Assembly (NCBI GenBank): GCA_030695805.1
Contig: JAUYPG010000008.1
Location: forward strand, 1 to 5,697
Length of the DNA stretch: 5,697 nucleotides
Reading direction: 5' to 3'
DNA from: Nanobdellota archaeon
GTDB lineage: Bacteria; Patescibacteriota; Minisyncoccia; UBA6257; GWB1-50-10
The notes under the pieces are model-generated. The model had not been told where the DNA came from and did not search any database. It worked only from the letters and a program-made list of their open reading frames with translations. How positions within the stretch are numbered: the first letter of the stretch is position 1; each line of letters begins with the position of its first letter. This document shows, one piece after another, positions 4,177-5,697 of the stretch. The translations under genes and the position numbers were made by a program.

Positions 4177-4591
4177 AACGATTTTTGCGGACTCAAATTA
4201 CTTCATCGCGCTTTTTTATCCCAAAGACGCGCAACATGAAAAAGCTCGAAAAATAGCCCGCGCTCTCGATGCGGGAGAATGTCCTTTGGTTATTTCCTCT
4301 TTCGTATTTTTAGAGGCAGTGACCGTCGCCTCTCAACGCGGCGGAAAGGAAGTGGGGATTTTAGTGGGCGAATCTCTTATGAATAATCCGAAAGTGCGGA
4401 TTATCCATGTTGACTTGGTTCTTCAGGAAAAGTCGTGGCGCGTATTTCAGGAAATCAAACAAAAAGACGTAAGTTTTGTTGACGCGAGCATAATTGCGGT
4501 GATGAAAGACGAAGGCATACGAAAACTCCTCACTTTTGATACAAAGCACTTCGCGCCCCTTGCGAAGCGCTACCGCCTTTCCTTGCTGTAG
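4163..4591 (+). CDS. PIN-domain ribonuclease toxin (VapC-like)
   Basis: 142 residues with the full set of PIN acidic residues: D10 (IFADSNYF), E51 (SSFVFLEAVT), D107 (VSFVDASI) and D126 (LTFDTKHF). These bind the metal ions used to cut RNA; VapC-type toxins usually cut tRNA or 23S rRNA, but the target here cannot be read from the sequence. Its length is within the normal VapC range. There is no signal or membrane segment, so it is cytoplasmic. It overlaps the antitoxin by 14 bases (4163-4176) and has no strong ribosome site of its own, fitting translation coupled to the antitoxin. The catalytic residues and length are intact, so the toxin is probably active. Together with the antitoxin it forms a type II system. 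The pair is bracketed by two copies of a palindrome and follows the pilin-array terminator, so it looks like an independent cassette. Confidence 0.88.
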   Translation: MEKSETIFADSNYFIALFYPKDAQHEKARKIARALDAGECPLVISSFVFLEAVTVASQRGGKEVGILVGESLMNNPKVRIIHVDLVLQEKSWRVFQEIKQKDVSFVDASIIAVMKDEGIRKLLTFDTKHFAPLAKRYRLSLL

Positions 4592-4601
4592 CGCGGCGAA
4601 T

Positions 4602-4637
4602 AGGATATCGGACATCCTTCGGGATATCCGATATCCT
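4602..4637. repeat. GGACATCC-core palindrome, copy downstream of the toxin
   Basis: AGGATATCGGACATCC (4602-4617) pairs with GGATATCCGATATCCT (4622-4637), closed by a C(TTCG)G tetraloop, a very stable RNA loop. There is one C-A mismatch (4613/4626), at the position equivalent to that in the 3834-3864 copy. It starts 11 bases after the toxin stop. No T tract follows immediately, so termination is uncertain. Confidence 0.75.
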
Positions 4638-4641
4638 GATA

Positions 4642-4660
4642 TTGAACGTCGTGTAGTATT
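4642..4660 (+). promoter_or_regulatory. Promoter-like ATTGAA...GTAGTATT block
   Basis: ATTGAACGTCGTGTAGTATT directly after the hairpin resembles ATTGAATATGGGTAGTATAA at 903-922, which also directly follows a GGACATCC hairpin and leads into P2. TAGTAT (4654-4659) could be a -10 box. No convincing gene follows, so the target is unclear. Confidence 0.35.
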
Positions 4661-4791
4661 AAAAAATTCGCAAATATAAAAAAATGAGATTTCCGAGTTC
4701 ACGCCGCCAGTTCATGAAACACCTCCATGTCAAGCATGCTGATTGTCGAGGGGCTAAAGAGTATGAAAGCAATTCAGAAGGAAAAATGCAA
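4661..4791. other. Stretch without a supported gene
   Basis: From the toxin stop (4591) to the next supported gene end (4991) there are about 400 bases. They hold the palindrome, the promoter-like block, this segment, repeat copy B and a minus-strand terminator. A frame open from an ATG at 4684 to 4917 exists, but its second half is the repeat and its first 36 codons resemble nothing I know, have no ribosome site and are rich in Arg, Lys, His and Ser. I see no RNA gene in it. Confidence 0.5.
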
Positions 4792-4928
4792 ATAAAGAAC
4801 CGCACCGCAAGCGGTGCGGTATTGCCGAGGGTAACCCCTCGTCGCAAGCTCACTCGGGGTTATTTTCGCCTTCGCATAGTAACCTCGTCCCGCCCTGGCG
4901 GGACGAGGTATTCGTAGGCGAAAATAAA
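4792..4928. repeat. Structured palindromic element, copy B
   Basis: About 137 bp bounded by ATAAA at 4792-4796 and 4924-4928, homologous to 1747-1895 and 12 bases shorter. It contains a perfect 10-bp hairpin (4799-4820), TAACCCC (4832-4838) that can pair with GGGGTTA (4856-4862), an alternative hairpin CGAGGG/CCCTCG (4826-4841) that excludes that pairing, and a perfect 13-bp hairpin (4882-4909). The last is enclosed by ATTTTCGCC (4862-4870) with GGCGAAAAT (4917-4925). The pairing is better preserved than in copy A. Confidence 0.82.
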
Positions 4929-4968
4929 AAAAGAATCCCCGCCGAACGCACGTATGCGCTGGCGGGGA
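4924..4968 (-). terminator. Intrinsic terminator for the minus-strand gene
   Basis: On the minus strand, TCCCCGCC (4968-4961) pairs with GGCGGGGA (4943-4936), with an inner CGCA/TGCG stem (4958-4947), and is followed by a run of T (complement of the A-rich 4924-4935). It lies 23 bases past the stop of the 4991-5697 gene. The T run is shared with the end of repeat copy B. Confidence 0.8.
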
Positions 4969-4990
4969 AGTGAGCATCCAGGCAGGGGGG

Positions 4991-5697
4991 TCACCAAACA
5001 GTGACAACCCCTCCCATCCCCGGATGCGATTTGAATTTGAGCTCGATCGGTACCCCCTTGATAGTGGGGTGGGTGCCGTCGAGAATTTGCTGAAACTCTG
5101 TCGCGGTGAGCCTTGCCCACCGCCCGCCCTTACGATAAAGGACGGTCCGGACCGTGGGTCCGTTAAACTCCACGCGGGAGTCCGACGGGAGCACTACGGC
5201 CTTGGACTCGCTCCCACCCTTAGGGAGATCAACGCGAAGAGGGTTGCTCTTCGTGTGAACTCCTGGGAGCAGACGAAGCTCGGAAAGGGATGATTGAGGA
5301 GCGTCGGAAATATTTCCGTCCTTATCCATGACCACCCATTTCATCACTCCATCCTTCTCCGCGAGCATAACTCGGTCTCCAGGGGAAAGCAGAGATTTAT
5401 CAGGAGGTTTGGGGGCCTCCTCAATCATCTGTTTTTCTCGACGGAGACGTGGGTTATACGCTTTCGTTCCTTCTCCAATCCGTTCTATCGTTGTCGCCGT
5501 CCTATCTTCCAGAGAGGCCATGAGGGCATTCACCGCCCGAAAGATAGGCGGCGAGTAGAACGAAAGGAGAAGCAGGGGCAGGGCGGCAATCGCCATCTTC
5601 ACAACCCATCGCTTCGTGAACACTCCCGCAAGCACGAGGAGCGTGAGTGTTACAAGAAGGAGTGGAACACCGCCTGGATTGTTTCGAAGTGGTATCG
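4991..5697 (-). CDS. Membrane-anchored protein of unknown function, 5' end outside the window
   Basis: I do not recognise this protein. The frame stays open to the window edge, so 234 residues are visible and the N-terminus is probably missing. A GTG at 5635 and an ATG at 5596 are possible internal starts, but neither has a ribosome site. The visible part begins with two hydrophobic segments, around VPLLLVTLTLLVLAGVF and MAIAALPLLLLSFY, separated by TKRWVVK, which fits a helical hairpin in the membrane. A charged, probably coiled or linker region (DRTATTIERIGEGTKAYNPR to PKPPDK) follows. The remaining ~140 residues are hydrophilic and beta-rich in appearance (SPGDRVMLAEKDGVMKWVV; DSRVEFNGPTVRTVLYRKGG), ending GMGGVVTVW. 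A small soluble domain tethered to the membrane is the most that can be said. It points toward the toxin-antitoxin region and ends in its own terminator, so it is a separate unit from the pilin operon. Confidence 0.62.
   Translation of the reverse strand, partial: IPLRNNPGGVPLLLVTLTLLVLAGVFTKRWVVKMAIAALPLLLLSFYSPPIFRAVNALMASLEDRTATTIERIGEGTKAYNPRLRREKQMIEEAPKPPDKSLLSPGDRVMLAEKDGVMKWVVMDKDGNISDAPQSSLSELRLLPGVHTKSNPLRVDLPKGGSESKAVVLPSDSRVEFNGPTVRTVLYRKGGRWARLTATEFQQILDGTHPTIKGVPIELKFKSHPGMGGVVTVW

Noticed and set aside
4684..4917. 77-codon plus-strand open frame after the toxin gene
   Set aside because: Its second half is the structured repeat copy B and its first half resembles no protein I know; there is no ribosome site. 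Kept only as a comment on the repeat's reading frame.
4970..5293. 107-codon plus-strand open frame
   Set aside because: It is antisense to the minus-strand gene, which has a better composition, hydrophobic segments and a terminator.

Overview
The window looks like a piece of a Candidate Phyla Radiation (Patescibacteria, probably Parcubacteria-like) genome. I infer this from the small, tightly packed genes, the many intergenic palindromes, a CPR-style four-helix-bundle gene, and a run of small signal-peptide-plus-two-helix proteins of the TrbC/VirB2 pilin type. TGA is used as a stop by three genes (stops at 1736-1738, 3282-3284 and 4174-4176), which argues against the TGA=Gly code of Gracilibacteria/SR1. 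Most starts lack a Shine-Dalgarno sequence, and two appear to be leaderless. No database search was possible, so the lineage is an inference.

Layout. (i) 1-430: a four-helix-bundle (23S rRNA intervening-sequence-type) gene between imperfect inverted repeats. (ii) 453-3725: seven consecutive plus-strand pilin-like genes, called P1 to P7 here. P1 and P2 are divergent. P3 to P7 share one C-terminal block: an amphipathic stretch ending in VGWxQVFFY, TM1, a basic loop SGGExEKxK, and TM2. P4 and P5 are almost identical in that block. A strong hairpin terminator (3766-3787) closes the array. (iii) 3834-4637: a type II toxin-antitoxin pair (ribbon-helix-helix antitoxin and PIN-domain toxin) lying between two copies of one palindrome. 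(iv) 4638-4968: a gene-poor stretch with a promoter-like site, a ~137-bp structured repeat, and a terminator for the opposite strand. (v) 4991-5697: a minus-strand gene for an unrecognised membrane-anchored protein, cut by the window edge.

Three kinds of repeat overlie the genes. A structured palindromic element occurs twice (1747-1895 and 4792-4928). In its first copy it lies in frame inside the signal-peptide region of pilin P4, and removing exactly 144 nt restores a normal-length pilin with an ordinary signal peptide. A 99-bp imperfect inverted repeat precedes pilins P3 and P6, and P3 lacks the signal peptide its siblings have. A short hairpin carrying the core GGACATCC occurs three times, twice flanking the toxin-antitoxin pair.

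How the genes may work together: the pilin-like proteins would be exported to the inner membrane and could form the subunits of a type IV secretion or conjugation-like pilus. The tandem paralogs with divergent N-termini and a homogenised C-terminal core suggest subunit diversification. No VirB4, VirB6 or other T4SS gene is visible in the window, so the machinery itself is not shown.
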